Source: Acetobacter ascendens
GTDB taxonomy: Bacteria > Pseudomonadota > Alphaproteobacteria > Acetobacterales > Acetobacteraceae
Assembly (NCBI RefSeq): GCF_001766235.1
Contig: NZ_CP015164.1
Location: 2,507,001-2,571,000 of the forward strand
Direction of reading: 5' to 3'
Length of the DNA stretch: 64,000 nt
Shown: piece by piece, positions 1 to 8,652 of the stretch
Layout of the letters: each line of letters opens with the position of its first letter
Position numbering within the stretch: position 1 is the stretch's first letter
The notes under the pieces: generated by a model
What the model was told of the DNA's origin: nothing
What the model saw: only the letters and a program-made list of their open reading frames with translations
Databases searched by the model: none
Translations under genes and position numbers: made by a program

Positions 1-2
1 GC

Positions 3-230
3 CTGACAACAGAGCCATCTGCAACGAATGATAGCCATTTGACCAATGACCCTTCCGCACCGCTGAACACACCACTGTGCGGAACCGCTGCGCGTGAAAA
101 TATGGCGATGGGTGTGCAAAATTACCCGCAACCGCTTTCTTCTGGCAATTCTTGCGTGCAGAATGCATGCTTTGATACCCAGACAGGCACCTATATTGCC
201 TCTGACGGTACAAAAAGAGTGTGCCGATAA
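3..230 (+). CDS. C-terminal fragment of an unknown protein (cut by window edge)
   Basis: An open frame enters from the left edge and stops with TAA at 228-230, so the start lies outside the window. The visible 75 residues are rich in Ser, Thr, Pro and Asn and contain four cysteines in the last 50 residues (CGTA, SCVQNACF and a C-terminal VCR). Paired cysteines and low charge would suit an exported protein, but no signal peptide can be seen. A TTG at 39 could serve as an internal start, but reading openness from base 3 suggests truncation rather than a complete 63-residue gene. I do not recognise the family. Confidence 0.45.
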   Translation: MTTEPSATNDSHLTNDPSAPLNTPLCGTAARENMAMGVQNYPQPLSSGNSCVQNACFDTQTGTYIASDGTKRVCR

Positions 231-285
231 AGCATGCATGCCTCTTTTCCCGGCGGCAATTTGCTGATAGGAAAAGGGCCACGCT

Positions 286-372
286 GCGAGAGTGACGGAA
301 TTGGTAGACGTAGTCGACTCAAAATCGACCGCCCGAAAGGGCTTAGGGGTTCGAGTCCCCTCTCTCGCACCA
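286..372 (+). tRNA. tRNA-Leu (anticodon CAA)
   Basis: A complete class II tRNA can be folded. The acceptor stem pairs GCGAGAG (286-292) with CTCTCGC (362-368), followed by discriminator A and an encoded CCA (370-372). The anticodon arm GTCGA/TCGAC encloses the loop CTCAAAA, giving anticodon CAA, which reads UUG leucine codons. A long variable arm (CGCCCGAAAGGGCTT) is typical of tRNA-Leu, and the T arm contains GGTTCGAGTCC. It stands alone between a truncated gene and serC. Confidence 0.97.
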
Positions 373-403
373 GATTTCTTCTCCCCCTATTCTGGCCAAG
401 GTT

Positions 404-1579
404 ATGACAGCCGCTTCCTTATCCGTTCTTCCTCGTCCGGCCAGCCGTCCCCTTAATCCGTGCTTTTCTTCTGGCCCGTGCGCAAAGCGGCCGGGTTGGA
501 ATGTATCGGCGCTGGCAAATGCGTTGGTGGGGCGCTCGCATCGCTCAGCAGAAGGGCGTGCACGGCTGAAAGAAGTTATTGACCGTTCCTGTGCCATTTT
601 GGGCGTACCAGAAGGTTGGCGTGTAGGTATCGTGCCTGCTTCTGATACCGGTGCGGTGGAAATGGCCTTGTGGTCCATGTTGGGGGAACGCCCGGTAGAT
701 GTGCTGGCGTTTGAAAGTTTCTCAGCACTATGGGCGCAAGATATTGTCACTCAGCTTAAGCTGGAAAACACACGGGTTCTGAAAGCCGAATACGGCAGCC
801 TGCCAGATATGGCGCAGGTTGATTGGAACCATGATGTGGTGCTGGCATGGAATGGCACCACCTCTGGCGTGCGTATTCCCTCAGCAGATACCATTCCAGC
901 ACAGCATGAGGGGCTGGTGATCTGTGATGCCACCTCTGCTGCGTTTGCAATGGATCTGCCGTGGGATCGGCTGGATGTGGTGACATGGTCTTGGCAGAAA
1001 GCTTTGGGGAGTGAAGCCGCCCACGGCATGATCGCCCTTTCTCCCAAGGCTGTGCAGCGGTTGGAAAGTTTTCAGGCACCACGTCCTCTGCCCAAAATCT
1101 TCCGCATGACCAACAAGGGTGCTTTGATTGAAGGTATCTTCCGGGGAGATACCATTAACACGCCTTCCATGCTGTGCGTGGAAGATGCGCTAGATAGCCT
1201 GAAATGGGCCGAAGGTGCTGGCGGTTTGGAAGGGCTGAAAGCGCGCAGCCAAGCCAATCTGGCTGAAGTAACCATGTGGGTGGAAAAAACGGACTGGGTA
1301 GAGTTTCTGGCTCAGAAGCGTGAAGAACGTTCCTCTACAGCTATCTGCCTGCGTATTGTGGCTCCGTGGTTCTTGGCCCTTGAGCGCGAAGGTCAGACCA
1401 AAACAGTCAAGAAGATGCTGGCCATTTTGGCAGAAGAAGGCATTGGGTTTGATCTGGCCAGTTACCGTGATGCCCCTGCGGGCCTGCGTATCTGGGGTGG
1501 TGCTACGGTAGAAGCAGCAGATGTGCGCGCCTTACTGCCTTGGCTGGATTGGGCTTTTGCGCAGGTCGCACCGCAGTAA
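404..1579 (+). CDS. serC: phosphoserine aminotransferase
   Basis: PLP-dependent aminotransferase that converts 3-phosphohydroxypyruvate and glutamate to 3-phosphoserine in serine synthesis; cytosolic. The 391-residue protein starts with the family signature [17 protein letters not shown] near residue 16. The probable PLP-binding lysine lies in [14 protein letters not shown] near residue 200. Length and sequence fit the short alphaproteobacterial/archaeal-type SerC rather than the enterobacterial type. The ATG at 404 follows an AAGG at 398-401. serA and serB are not adjacent here. A strong bidirectional hairpin follows, separating it from the convergent aldehyde dehydrogenase gene. Confidence 0.93.
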   Translation: MTAASLSVLPRPASRPLNPCFSSGPCAKRPGWNVSALANALVGRSHRSAEGRARLKEVIDRSCAILGVPEGWRVGIVPASDTGAVEMALWSMLGERPVDVLAFESFSALWAQDIVTQLKLENTRVLKAEYGSLPDMAQVDWNHDVVLAWNGTTSGVRIPSADTIPAQHEGLVICDATSAAFAMDLPWDRLDVVTWSWQKALGSEAAHGMIALSPKAVQRLESFQAPRPLPKIFRMTNKGALIEGIFRGDTINTPSMLCVEDALDSLKWAEGAGGLEGLKARSQANLAEVTMWVEKTDWVEFLAQKREERSSTAICLRIVAPWFLALEREGQTKTVKKMLAILAEEGIGFDLASYRDAPAGLRIWGGATVEAADVRALLPWLDWAFAQVAPQ

Positions 1580-1606
1580 TTAAAAATTTTTACCGTTACA
1601 CAGTAT

Positions 1607-1642
1607 AAAAAAGGCGGAGGGGAATTTCCCTCCGCCTTTTTT
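1607..1642. terminator. bidirectional rho-independent terminator
   Basis: Stem GGCGGAGGG / CCCTCCGCC with a six-base loop, flanked by A6 on the left and T6 on the right. It therefore works for serC (+) and for the convergent aldehyde dehydrogenase gene (-). Confidence 0.9.
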
Positions 1643-1662
1643 GTTGGATTGAACCGCGCCTA

Positions 1663-3054
1663 TTAGAACGGTGCGTCAATGTCCACAATATCGATCAACT
1701 TGGTGTTGACGAATTCTTTCAGACCAAGGTCAATCAGTTCATGGCCAAAGCCAGAACGCTTCACACCACCAAACGGCAGGTCAGCTTTCACCATTGTCGG
1801 GTGGTTGATGTACACCATGCCGGTGTCCATCTTACGGGCCAGTTCAGCAGCTTTTTCTTCGTTCTGAGAGAAGATGGAACCACCCAGGCCGTATGGGGAA
1901 TCATTGGCGATTTCTACAGCATGGTCTGCGTCTTTCGCGCGGAACAGCATGGTAACCGGGCCAAAGAATTCCCAACGGCGTGCCGGGTTACTTTCATCCA
2001 GATCTGTCAGAATAACAGGGCGGAAGAAACAGCCTTTGTTGGGCATTTCCAGCGGAACTTCTTCTGCTTTTGCTCCGTGTGCCACAGCTTCAGAAACCTG
2101 CTTTTTCAGGTCTTCCACAGCCCCGCGGGAAGAAAGAGGCGGCATGGTGGTGTTGGGGTCCATCGGATCACCCATACGCAGGGCGCTTACGCCTTTGCGG
2201 TACAGCTCTACAAACTTGTCGTAAACACCGTCTTCCACAATCATGCGCTTGGCGTTAACGCACACCTGCCCGCCGTTCCAGTGGCGGCCAAAAACAGCCC
2301 ATTTGGCGGCTTTTTCAATGTCTGCATCGTTCAGCACGATCAGCGCATCGGAGCCACCCAGTTCCATGGTGCACTTTTTAAGTGCGCCACCGGCTGTAGC
2401 CGCAATTTTGGCACCTGCGCCTTCAGAGCCCGTAAGGGCAACACCGCGTACGCGTGGGTCCTGAATAACCGTGGCAAGCTGTGAGTGGGACAGATACAGG
2501 TTGATAAAGCCACCTTCTGGCAGCCCGGCGTCCAGCATCAGTTTTTCCATGGCGGCAGCACACTGCGGCACGTTGGAGGCGTGCTTCAGAATAACCGTGT
2601 TACCAGCGGAAAGCTGAGGAGAGATAATGCGGGCAACCTGATAGAACGGGAAGTTCCAAGGTTCGATCGCAACAATGATTCCCTGCGGTTCATACACCAG
2701 TTTGGCGCGACCTTCCTGCGGGTCTGCTACGGGCAGATCCTGCGGCTGCAGCAGCTTTTCAGCGTTCTTGGCGTAGTATTCGAAAATAGCGGCGGACAGT
2801 TCCGTTTCTGCCTGAGCTTCAGCAAAGCGCTTGCCCATTTCAAGGGTCAGCAGCTTGGAATACTCATCCAGATTTTCGCGCAGCAAATCAGCTGCTTTCT
2901 GCAGAATGCGTGCACGATCCGCATGGGAGAAGTTTTTCCATTTCTGGAAAGCGGCATCAGCCTTGCCAACCGCTGTTTCAATTTCCGCATCTGTGGCGGT
3001 GGGGAATGTCTTCACCTGCTCTTCGGTGAAGGGATTGATTGTTGCATAAGCCAT
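1663..3054 (-). CDS. NAD(P)-dependent aldehyde dehydrogenase (succinate-semialdehyde dehydrogenase type)
   Basis: Cytosolic aldehyde dehydrogenase superfamily member of 463 residues that oxidises an aldehyde to the acid with NAD(P)+. Visible motifs are PWNFPFYQ, the Glu-containing MELGGSDALIVL, the nucleophile in GGQVCVNAKRMIV, and the C-terminal LPFGGVKRSGFG. Overall it resembles the short GabD/Sad group (about 455-465 residues) that database annotations call succinate-semialdehyde dehydrogenase. It lies 39 bp downstream of an alcohol dehydrogenase gene on the same strand with its own GAAGGG site, so the pair probably makes one transcript that takes an alcohol through aldehyde to acid. In an acetic acid bacterium acetaldehyde is therefore a plausible substrate; this is inference. 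Confidence 0.85.
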   Translation of the reverse strand: MAYATINPFTEEQVKTFPTATDAEIETAVGKADAAFQKWKNFSHADRARILQKAADLLRENLDEYSKLLTLEMGKRFAEAQAETELSAAIFEYYAKNAEKLLQPQDLPVADPQEGRAKLVYEPQGIIVAIEPWNFPFYQVARIISPQLSAGNTVILKHASNVPQCAAAMEKLMLDAGLPEGGFINLYLSHSQLATVIQDPRVRGVALTGSEGAGAKIAATAGGALKKCTMELGGSDALIVLNDADIEKAAKWAVFGRHWNGGQVCVNAKRMIVEDGVYDKFVELYRKGVSALRMGDPMDPNTTMPPLSSRGAVEDLKKQVSEAVAHGAKAEEVPLEMPNKGCFFRPVILTDLDESNPARRWEFFGPVTMLFRAKDADHAVEIANDSPYGLGGSIFSQNEEKAAELARKMDTGMVYINHPTMVKADLPFGGVKRSGFGHELIDLGLKEFVNTKLIDIVDIDAPF

Positions 3055-3093
3055 CAGAATAACCCTTCTTTTGTTTCTGAGATTAGGAGTTGC

Positions 3094-4122
3094 TCAGTTG
3101 CGGAAGTCCAGAACCACGCGGCCTTCCACCCGACCGTTCTTGAGCGCATCAAAAATTGCGTTGATGTTATCAATCCGATCCGTTGTGGTGACAGATGTTA
3201 CCTTCCCTTCCGCAAAGAAGGAAAGAGCTTCAATCATGTCCAGCCGTGTGCCTACTATGGAGCCGCGAATGGTAATGGCATTCATGACCATGTCAAAGAT
3301 AGAAATTGGGAAATCACCCGGCGGCAGCCCATTTAGCACCAAAGTGCCCCCTGCCCGCACATAACCCATAGCCTGAGAAAATGCTTTGGTGGAAACAGCG
3401 GTGATCAATCCACCGTGTACGCCACCAACTTTTTCCTGCATAAATGCTGCCGGATCTGTATTTCTGGCGTTAACAGTGTACGTTGCACCAAGCTTTTTGG
3501 CGGTTGCCAGTTTTTCATCATCAATATCTACCGCCACAACATTCAGCCCCATTGCTACGGCGTACTGCACAGCCATCTGGCCTAACCCCCCAACGCCGGA
3601 AATGGCAACCCAGTTCCCTGCCCGCGTGTCTGTCATTTTCAGGCCTTTATAAACGGTCAGGCCTGCGCACAGTACAGGAGCAACTTTTACGGGGTCTACG
3701 CCTTTGGGAAGATGAGCAATGTAGTTAGGGTCTGCTACCACGTATTCGGCAAAGCAGCCGTTTACGGAATAGCCAGTTTCTTCCTGCTTTGGGCAAAGAG
3801 TTTCCCACCCTGCCAGGCAATGTTCACAATGGCCGCAGGCAGAATACAGCCAAGGCACACCAACAACATCGCCTTCCTTCACCCAGTCCACTTCGCTGCC
3901 AACCTGTACAACCGTGCCAACGCCTTCATGGCCGGGAATAAATGGTAGATGTGGTTTTTTGGGCCAGTCTCCGCTGGCTGCATGCAAATCTGTATGGCAC
4001 ACGCCGCAGGCAATCATTCTAACCAAAATCTGGGTGGGTTTAATGGTGGGAATGTCCAGTTCTTCAATGGTCAGTGGTTTGCCAAATTCATGAACCACAG
4101 CGGCTTTCATTTTTCCGGACAT
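3094..4122 (-). CDS. adhP: zinc-dependent alcohol dehydrogenase, AdhP type
   Basis: Medium-chain NAD-dependent alcohol dehydrogenase (342 residues), cytosolic. The catalytic zinc site is seen in CGVCHTDLHAASGDW and GHEGVGTV. The structural zinc site is the four-cysteine run CGHCEHCLAGWETLCP. The nucleotide-binding glycine motif is ISGVGGLGQMAVQYA. Length and motifs match the propanol-preferring AdhP group acting on ethanol and short primary alcohols. A GGAAG precedes the ATG. A terminator separates it from pntB upstream, so it has its own promoter and is followed by the aldehyde dehydrogenase gene. This soluble system is distinct from the membrane PQQ alcohol dehydrogenase of acetic acid bacteria, which is not in this window. 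Confidence 0.92.
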   Translation of the reverse strand: MSGKMKAAVVHEFGKPLTIEELDIPTIKPTQILVRMIACGVCHTDLHAASGDWPKKPHLPFIPGHEGVGTVVQVGSEVDWVKEGDVVGVPWLYSACGHCEHCLAGWETLCPKQEETGYSVNGCFAEYVVADPNYIAHLPKGVDPVKVAPVLCAGLTVYKGLKMTDTRAGNWVAISGVGGLGQMAVQYAVAMGLNVVAVDIDDEKLATAKKLGATYTVNARNTDPAAFMQEKVGGVHGGLITAVSTKAFSQAMGYVRAGGTLVLNGLPPGDFPISIFDMVMNAITIRGSIVGTRLDMIEALSFFAEGKVTSVTTTDRIDNINAIFDALKNGRVEGRVVLDFRN

Positions 4123-4160
4123 GTTATGCTTCCTTCATTTTACAAACAGATATGAGAAAT

Positions 4161-4190
4161 AAAAAAGGGCGAGGGGTAAGCCTCGCCCTT
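4161..4190 (-). terminator. rho-independent terminator of the pnt operon
   Basis: On the minus strand, GGGCGAGG / CCTCGCCC with a six-base loop is followed by T6. It starts 10 bases after the pntB stop and separates pnt from adhP. Confidence 0.9.
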
Positions 4191-4197
4191 GTCATGC

Positions 4198-5613
4198 TCA
4201 GGAGCCGCCAAGACTTTTGACAGCTTCAACCATTTTGGAAAGCACGGCCTGTGCATCTCCAAATACCATTGTGCAGTTCTTCTGGAAGAAGAGCGGATTC
4301 TGCACGCCAGAATATCCAACGCCTGTACCACGTTTAATGACAAAGACCTGATGCGCCTTGTAAGCATTCAAAATAGGCATGCCATAAATGGGAGAGGATT
4401 TATCGGTCAGGGCTTCTGGGTTCACCACATCGTTCGCGCCAATAACCAGCGCAACATCCGTTGTGGCGAAACTATCATTTATGTCATCCATGTCATAAAT
4501 CATGTCATATGGCACGCCAGCTTCGGCCAGCAGAACGTTCATATGTCCAGGCATACGGCCAGCAACGGGGTGGATGGCAAACTTAACATCTACACCATCG
4601 GCAACAAGAATTTTGACAAATTCGTAAAGTTTCTGTTGTGCCTGTGCCACGGCCAGCCCGTAACCGGGAATAATGATCACGCTAGATGCATAACGCATGG
4701 TGGTGGCAGCATCTGCTGGATCAACAGAATGCATTTCACCTTGCGGGCCTTTGGCGCTGCTGGTGCTATCACCAAAGTTGCTAAACAACACGTTGGTGAG
4801 TGAGCGGTTCATGGCCTTGGCCATCAGCACAGTAAGCAACGTGCCAGCAGACCCTACAACCATGCCTGCAATCATCAGGGCGGGGTTGTTCATCACATAC
4901 CCTTCAAGCCCAACAGCCAGCCCGGTAAATGCGTTGTAGAGCGAAATAACGACCGGCATATCGGCGCCACCGATAGGCAGTGTCATGCACACGCCAAATA
5001 GCAAAGCCGCCAGGAAGAACAGATCCCGCGGGAGTTCCCCCATCGGTGTGGCATACTGCATGACCGTAAGTGCGCCCAACACCAGAGCAATAAGAAACAC
5101 CCCGGCATTGAAAATGCGCTGACCACCAAAGCGAACAGGCTTTTTCATCCGCCCGTCCAGCTTGGCCCATGCGATAATGGAACCGGTAAGTGAAATACAC
5201 CCGATAAGCGCACCCAAAACGGTAATGGTGAGGTGCAGGGGGGATGTTGGATCATCGCTTAAAAGTTCTACAGCCGCCAAGCATGCAGCAGAACCACCGC
5301 CCATACCGTTAAAAATTGCAACCATCTGCGGCATGGCTGTCATTTGCACAGTACGGCCACGCCAACCAGCCCATGCGCAACCCAGAACCAGAGCCAATAC
5401 AGCCAGTACCAGATTTACCAGAAGGTGCGGTTTTGCGGCTTCTGTTACGTTAAATAAATTTAGAAAAGTTGCTGTAATAACAAATATCATACCGTAACCG
5501 GCTGTAACAATACCAGATACAGCCGTAACGGGGGAGGACATGGCTTTCAGCCCGTAAATAAACAGGCCGGCAGCAATAAGGCCACTTAGGCCCACAATGT
5601 ATTCAATAAACAT
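4198..5613 (-). CDS. pntB: NAD(P) transhydrogenase subunit beta
   Basis: Membrane subunit of proton-translocating transhydrogenase, which uses the proton gradient to drive NADH + NADP+ to NAD+ + NADPH. The 471-residue protein has many hydrophobic segments in its first 270 residues (domain II). The NADP(H)-binding domain III follows, with the glycine-rich VIIIPGYGLAVAQAQ, the KFAIHPVAGRMPGHMN stretch and VALVIGANDVVNP. The start codon directly follows the pntAB stop (TAAATG), so the two are translationally coupled. It is the last gene of the operon, before a strong terminator. Confidence 0.96.
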   Translation of the reverse strand: MFIEYIVGLSGLIAAGLFIYGLKAMSSPVTAVSGIVTAGYGMIFVITATFLNLFNVTEAAKPHLLVNLVLAVLALVLGCAWAGWRGRTVQMTAMPQMVAIFNGMGGGSAACLAAVELLSDDPTSPLHLTITVLGALIGCISLTGSIIAWAKLDGRMKKPVRFGGQRIFNAGVFLIALVLGALTVMQYATPMGELPRDLFFLAALLFGVCMTLPIGGADMPVVISLYNAFTGLAVGLEGYVMNNPALMIAGMVVGSAGTLLTVLMAKAMNRSLTNVLFSNFGDSTSSAKGPQGEMHSVDPADAATTMRYASSVIIIPGYGLAVAQAQQKLYEFVKILVADGVDVKFAIHPVAGRMPGHMNVLLAEAGVPYDMIYDMDDINDSFATTDVALVIGANDVVNPEALTDKSSPIYGMPILNAYKAHQVFVIKRGTGVGYSGVQNPLFFQKNCTMVFGDAQAVLSKMVEAVKSLGGS

Positions 5614-5940
5614 TTATTGCTGTTCCTTCTTGGCGGGGACCGGTTTTTGGCTGGGCCGGAACATGGCAAGCATACGGTCTGTTACCACATAGCCACCCAT
5701 TACGTTGCCTGCGCCTAGAAAAACCCCAATAAAACCAATAATCTGTCCGGAAATGCTGGTTGCATTAAACAACGCATCCAAAGCACCAACAACCACAATA
5801 CCGTGGATAAAGTTGGAGCCAGACATCAGGGGCGTATGCAGAATGGATGGCACGCGGCTGATCACCACATACCCGGTAAAGGCCGCCAGCATGAAAATGT
5901 ATAAAGCGATAATAAAGGTCATGGATGTTGCGGTAATCAT
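5614..5940 (-). CDS. pntAB: NAD(P) transhydrogenase subunit alpha 2 (membrane part)
   Basis: Small membrane subunit of 108 residues with three or four hydrophobic helices (for example FIIALYIFMLAAFTGYVVI and IIGFIGVFLGAGNVMGGYVV). It corresponds to the C-terminal membrane portion of the fused E. coli PntA. Splitting alpha into two genes is the Rhodospirillum-type arrangement of alphaproteobacteria. Its ATG overlaps the pntAA stop by 4 bases and its stop abuts the pntB start. The C-terminal tail is lysine/glutamate rich (VPAKKEQQ). Confidence 0.94.
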   Translation of the reverse strand: MITATSMTFIIALYIFMLAAFTGYVVISRVPSILHTPLMSGSNFIHGIVVVGALDALFNATSISGQIIGFIGVFLGAGNVMGGYVVTDRMLAMFRPSQKPVPAKKEQQ

Positions 5941-7088
5941 GATGCTTTCTCCACCGGAGCGCTTTCGATAAACTGTTTGATGGCATCATTGGTTATTGCG
6001 CCATCATGCGTAAGGGTGGTGCCTTTAATGACATCATCCGTAAAATCAGGTTTTAGCGCGCCGTCATGCACGACCTGTTCTAAAAGATTGTAAATATTCT
6101 TGGCATAAAGCTCACTCGCCTGTGCAGCCAGGCAGGATGGAAGGTTGGTTGGTCCCACCAATGTTACCGGCCCAACTTTAATAATTTCTCCGGCTTTTGT
6201 GCCTTCACAGTTTCCACCATTGGGGGCGCCCATATCTACTACAACAGAGCCTTCCTTCATGGCGGCCAACTGGTCTGCATCAATCAGGCGTGGTGCATGT
6301 TTGCCGGGAACGGCTGCTGTGGTGATAATCAGATCAGCCTGTGCAATATGTTGGCTGAGTGCAGCACGCACTTTTGTTTTTTCTTCAGGTGTCAGTTCAC
6401 GGGCGTAGCCACCAGCGCCTCGGGCATCCACGCCGGTATCTACAAAGCGCGCACCAACGGATTCAGCTTCTTCCTTGGTTTCGGGGCGCACATCATAGCC
6501 TTCGCACACAGCGCCAAGTCGATGCGCTGTTGCCAAAGCCTGCAAGCCGGCAACACCCAACCCCATTACCAACACACGTGCAGCTCGGAGCGAGCCAACG
6601 GCAGTTGTCATCATGGGCAGAATTTTCTGCATATGCACGCAGCCCAGCAGAGGTGCGTAATACCCGGCCAAGGCTGCCTGGCTGGAAAGCGCATCCATGG
6701 CCTGTGCCCGGCTGATGCGCGGAATAAGCTCCATGGCAAATGTGGTAATCTTGCCATCGCGCAAAGCTTTGACCAGATCGGGCTGTGTTTTGGCGTAAAT
6801 GAAAGATACCAGCAGGCTGCCGGGCTTCATTTTTTTCACCGTATCCACGCTGGGTGGCTGCACAGCCAACACAATATCTGCATCTCCCAGAAGTTTCTGC
6901 TGATCCGCTTCTGTGGTGACGCCAGCCTGGGTGTATGCTGCATCCGTATAGGTTGCAGCGGCCCCTCCGCCCTGTTCCAGAACCAGTGAGGCTCCAAGTT
7001 TGGCAATGCGTTGGGCGACTGATGGAATCATGGCAACCCGTCTTTCATCGGCTGCCGTTTCCTTCAGAATTGCAATTTTAAGTGTCAC
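5937..7088 (-). CDS. pntAA: NAD(P) transhydrogenase subunit alpha 1 (NAD-binding part)
   Basis: Soluble, peripheral NAD(H)-binding domain I of the transhydrogenase. The chosen start is a GTG at 7086-7088, giving MTLKIAILKETAADERRVAMIP, the normal N-terminus of the family and 383 residues. The frame stays open to a TTG at 7160, but the extra 24 residues look unrelated. Visible motifs are the Rossmann loop VMGLGVAGLQALATAHRLGA and the RQD-loop region YDVRPETKEEAESVGARF, resembling alanine dehydrogenase. First gene of pntAA-pntAB-pntB, divergent from asd. NADPH supply by this enzyme complements the NADH-producing dehydrogenases next door. Confidence 0.93.
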   Translation of the reverse strand: MTLKIAILKETAADERRVAMIPSVAQRIAKLGASLVLEQGGGAAATYTDAAYTQAGVTTEADQQKLLGDADIVLAVQPPSVDTVKKMKPGSLLVSFIYAKTQPDLVKALRDGKITTFAMELIPRISRAQAMDALSSQAALAGYYAPLLGCVHMQKILPMMTTAVGSLRAARVLVMGLGVAGLQALATAHRLGAVCEGYDVRPETKEEAESVGARFVDTGVDARGAGGYARELTPEEKTKVRAALSQHIAQADLIITTAAVPGKHAPRLIDADQLAAMKEGSVVVDMGAPNGGNCEGTKAGEIIKVGPVTLVGPTNLPSCLAAQASELYAKNIYNLLEQVVHDGALKPDFTDDVIKGTTLTHDGAITNDAIKQFIESAPVEKAS

Positions 7089-7493
7089 GGTCTGTTCCAA
7101 ACTCTGTTGTAAAAGTTGGGCAAAGGTCAGAACAGGTTTTGCATCCTGCCTGAGGCACAAAAGTCATGATACTACGGCGCGCAGGGAGGCTGCAATGATG
7201 TGTATCAAAAAATATAGTCATAGTGTTCAAGTAATTTATTGTATTTTTGTTTAGCGCTGGCCTGCCCCTTGTTCCGTATGTCGTGCGCTTAAACGGCTCA
7301 CCATGGCAGTGGGTTTCTGTTTCGGGTGGGTATCAATGTTTTGGGGTGTGCAGAAAAAAGCCGCGGGGCGTGCAATCACCGGGGCAGCTGCCCGTGGCAG
7401 GCAATTCCATTTGGTTGCGTAATGGTCTAGGGTCTGCCGCCATCAGGCCATATATATGGCCGACATATATACAAGATCAAAAGCAGGTGGATT
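7089..7493. other. intergenic promoter region between pntAA and asd, with a 16-bp palindrome
   Basis: About 400 bases without a convincing gene. It must hold divergent promoters for pntAA (-) and asd (+). An AT-rich tract lies at about 7200-7255. GGGCAGCTGCCC near 7382 is a short palindrome. GGCCATATATATGGCC at 7446-7461 is a perfect 16-base palindrome, 32 bases before the asd start and followed by a second partial copy of the core (ACATATATAC). It could be an operator or a 5'-UTR hairpin. A 98-codon frame at 7247-7543 overlaps asd and looks spurious. Confidence 0.4.
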
Positions 7494-8516
7494 ATGGGAT
7501 ATCGGGTTGCTGTTGTAGGCGCGACTGGAGCCGTGGGGCGTGAAATCCTCAAAACACTGGCGGAGCGGGAATTTCCGGTTGATGAAATTGTGGCTCTGGC
7601 CTCGCCGCGTTCTGCCGGGCGGGAAGTTTCGTTCGGAGATCAGGTTCTGAAAGTGCAGAACCTTGAAACATTTGATTTCACCGGATGGGACGTTGGACTG
7701 TTTTCTCCCGGTGGCTCTGTGTCTGCAAAATATGCACCCATTGCAGCCAAGGCAGGCTGCGTGGTGATCGACAACACCTCTCACTTCCGTATGGATCCGG
7801 ATGTGCCGCTGGTGGTGCCAGAAGTAAACCCGAACGCCCTTAAGCAGATCAAGCGCAACATTATTGCCAACCCCAACTGCTCTACCATTCAGATGGTAGT
7901 GGCACTTAAGCCGCTGCATGATCTGTTCACCCTCAAGCGGGTTGTGGTGTCCACCTACCAGGCGGTTTCCGGTGCAGGTAAGGATGGCATGGATGAACTG
8001 TTCGCCCAGACACGCGGCACCTTTGTGAATGACCCACCCAAGATTGAGCAGTTCCAGAAGCAGATCGCCTTCAACTGCATTCCGCAGATTGATGTGTTTA
8101 TGGATGATGGCGCGACCAAAGAAGAATGGAAGATGCGAGTCGAGACAAAGAAAATTCTCGACCCGGATGTAGACGTGATTGCCACCTGTGTGCGTGTGCC
8201 CGTGTTTATTGGTCACTCTGAATCTGTTGTGGCTGAGTTTGAAGAACCCGTTGACATCAAGCGCGCCTACGAAGCCCTGCGTGAAGCAGAAGGCGTTGTG
8301 GTGCTGGATAAGCGTGAAGATGGTGGCTACGTGACTCCGATTGACTCGGTGGGTGAAGATGCAACCTACGTTTCACGCCTTCGTGTCGATCCAACAGTTC
8401 CCAATGGTCTCGCATTTTGGTGTGTGTCCGATAATCTGCGGAAAGGTGCGGCTTTGAACGCGGTGCAGATTGCCGAAACCATGATTGCTCTCGATCTCCT
8501 GCCCAGACACGGTTGA
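7494..8516 (+). CDS. asd: aspartate-semialdehyde dehydrogenase
   Basis: Reduces aspartyl phosphate to aspartate semialdehyde with NADPH, feeding lysine/diaminopimelate, threonine and methionine synthesis; cytosolic. The 340-residue protein begins with the NADP-binding VAVVGATGAVGREIL. The catalytic cysteine is in ANPNCSTIQMV near residue 128. The later HSESVVAEF region carries a conserved histidine. AGGTGG lies just before the ATG at 7494. A complex hairpin follows the stop. The gene looks monocistronic, with sdhC starting 136 bases downstream. Confidence 0.95.
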   Translation: MGYRVAVVGATGAVGREILKTLAEREFPVDEIVALASPRSAGREVSFGDQVLKVQNLETFDFTGWDVGLFSPGGSVSAKYAPIAAKAGCVVIDNTSHFRMDPDVPLVVPEVNPNALKQIKRNIIANPNCSTIQMVVALKPLHDLFTLKRVVVSTYQAVSGAGKDGMDELFAQTRGTFVNDPPKIEQFQKQIAFNCIPQIDVFMDDGATKEEWKMRVETKKILDPDVDVIATCVRVPVFIGHSESVVAEFEEPVDIKRAYEALREAEGVVVLDKREDGGYVTPIDSVGEDATYVSRLRVDPTVPNGLAFWCVSDNLRKGAALNAVQIAETMIALDLLPRHG

Positions 8517-8525
8517 GTGAGAATC

Positions 8526-8583
8526 CCGCCCCTCTCGGCCTCGTGTTGGTCTGTTGAATTGACCGGCCAGAGGGGTGGGGCGT
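8526..8583 (+). terminator. long imperfect hairpin after asd
   Basis: CCGCCCCTCT-C-GGCC (8526-8540) pairs with GGCC-AGAGGGG-T-GGGG (8565-8580), with a nested GGTC/GACC stem inside. There is no T-run, so this may be a factor-dependent terminator or an mRNA-stabilising structure rather than a classical terminator. Confidence 0.4.
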
Positions 8584-8652
8584 AGGACAAAAACGATGCA
8601 AACGCCGGATCCAGCCGGCGCTACGGGATAGAGACGGGGTACGAGGCAGACA

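Noticed and set aside
7247-7543. 98-codon frame between pntAA and asd
   Set aside because: Overlaps the asd start by 50 bases, has poor composition and no ribosome site.
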